Origin: DASZZX01 sp036260415
GTDB taxonomy: Bacteria > Actinomycetota > Nitriliruptoria > Nitriliruptorales > JAHWKO01
Length of the DNA: 5,713 nt
Assembly (NCBI GenBank): GCA_036260415.1
Contig: DASZZX010000100.1
Coordinates: 1-5,713 of the forward strand
Direction of reading: 5' to 3'
This document shows, piece by piece, positions 5,337 through 5,713 of this stretch (position 1 is the first letter of the stretch; each line of letters begins with the position of its first letter). The notes under the pieces were generated by a model, which saw only the letters and a list, made by a program, of their open reading frames with translations, had not been told where the DNA came from and did not search any database. The position numbers were made by a program, and so were the translations under genes.

Positions 5337-5713
5337 GTGATCGACGTGCACCTGATCGGCTACACGGCCGATCTGCGGTACCTCGTGCTGGACATCGAGC
5401 CGGCTTCCTCCACCGGTCGGTACCGGCTGGCACTGGACGAGGACCTGTTCCTCACGCTCGACGAGGTACGCGAGCTGCGGGGCGAGGCCCGGCCGGAGGC
5501 CGCCGCCGAGGCGGTCCACGACACGACCGCCGGCGCTGCGCTGCACACCTCCGAGGACGATCGCGGGGCGAGCCTTCCGGAGCCTGCCACGGCGGGGTCG
5601 GCCGGCGGTCGTGAGACGGACGCTGGCGACGACGGCCGTGACGTGGCGGAGGTGGGTGCACCCTCGCGGGCCCGCGACTCGTCGTCGGCGGTCCCCGCGG
5701 ACGCCGCCATGCC
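5337..5713 (+). CDS. SepH-like (DUF3071-like) cell-division protein, N-terminal part
   Basis: The frame gives 125 codons and is open at the right edge. The first 36 or so residues (I-D-V-H-L-I-G-Y-T-A-D-L-R-Y-L-V-L-D, then G-R-Y-R-L-A-L-D-E) match the pattern of the SepH N-terminus, in which a short beta-strand pair precedes a helix-turn-helix. SepH binds FtsZ and stimulates its assembly in Streptomyces and mycobacteria. Unlike typical SepH, from about residue 50 the sequence becomes an Ala/Asp/Glu/Ser-rich low-complexity stretch with no helix-turn-helix in view. I chose GTG 5337 because it aligns with the usual SepH start; ATG 5301 in the same frame would add 12 residues with no good ribosome-binding site. 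The family assignment rests on a short match and is moderate. Confidence 0.6.
   Translation, partial: MIDVHLIGYTADLRYLVLDIEPASSTGRYRLALDEDLFLTLDEVRELRGEARPEAAAEAVHDTTAGAALHTSEDDRGASLPEPATAGSAGGRETDAGDDGRDVAEVGAPSRARDSSSAVPADAAM

Noticed and set aside
5186..5614. A 142-codon plus-strand frame overlapping the SepH-like start
   Set aside because: Arg-rich composition and no motif; the overlapping frame from 5337 has a coherent N-terminal domain.
1..5713. Mobile element, CRISPR array or defence system
   Set aside because: No transposase or integrase, no regularly spaced repeats, no terminal inverted repeats; composition is uniform throughout.

Overview
The window is strongly GC-rich DNA; in every convincing reading frame nearly all third codon positions are G or C. 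It encodes a WhiB-family iron-sulfur protein and the start of a SepH-like division protein, both hallmarks of Actinomycetota. GTG and TTG starts are common. I would place the source in Actinomycetota, possibly a deep-branching high-GC lineage, but nothing here fixes the class. I see no insertion sequence, phage gene, CRISPR array, rRNA or tRNA, and no sign of transfer. It reads as ordinary chromosomal core.

Left half, minus strand (read right to left). mutM/fpg (2555 to 1764) encodes a complete 8-oxoguanine DNA glycosylase. After a 285-bp gap comes a 102-aa WhiB-family protein (1478 to 1170). After a further 172 bp comes the 5' part of a predicted membrane-anchored protein (997 to beyond base 1). 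That protein has a four-cysteine zinc ribbon, one transmembrane helix and a PQQ-type beta-propeller, and its C-terminus is outside the window. The two gaps contain similar ECF-sigma-like promoter candidates (GGAAC, 17 nt, CGTT or CGAT) and several inverted repeats.

Right half, plus strand. A short divergent region (2556-2630) separates mutM from an apparent four-gene operon: a DUF309 protein (2631-3176), a 94-aa double-CxxC protein overlapping it by 4 nt (3173-3457), a small single-pass membrane protein (about 3501-3959), and, 2 nt later, a 402-aa protein joining a long charged coiled coil to a C-terminal YacP/Rae1-like NYN ribonuclease domain (3962-5170). A gap with a terminator-like hairpin follows. 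Then the first 125 codons of a SepH-like (DUF3071-like) protein run off the right edge (5337 onward).

Working together: MutM is base-excision repair, and the WhiB protein is a likely redox- or stress-responsive transcription regulator. The plus-strand operon groups a putative RNase with three proteins of unknown role, one membrane-bound and one zinc-binding. This hints at membrane-associated RNA turnover, but that is inference. The most interesting items are the shared ECF-like promoter pattern, the coiled-coil/NYN fusion with its membrane partner, and the unusual early low-complexity linker in the SepH-like protein.
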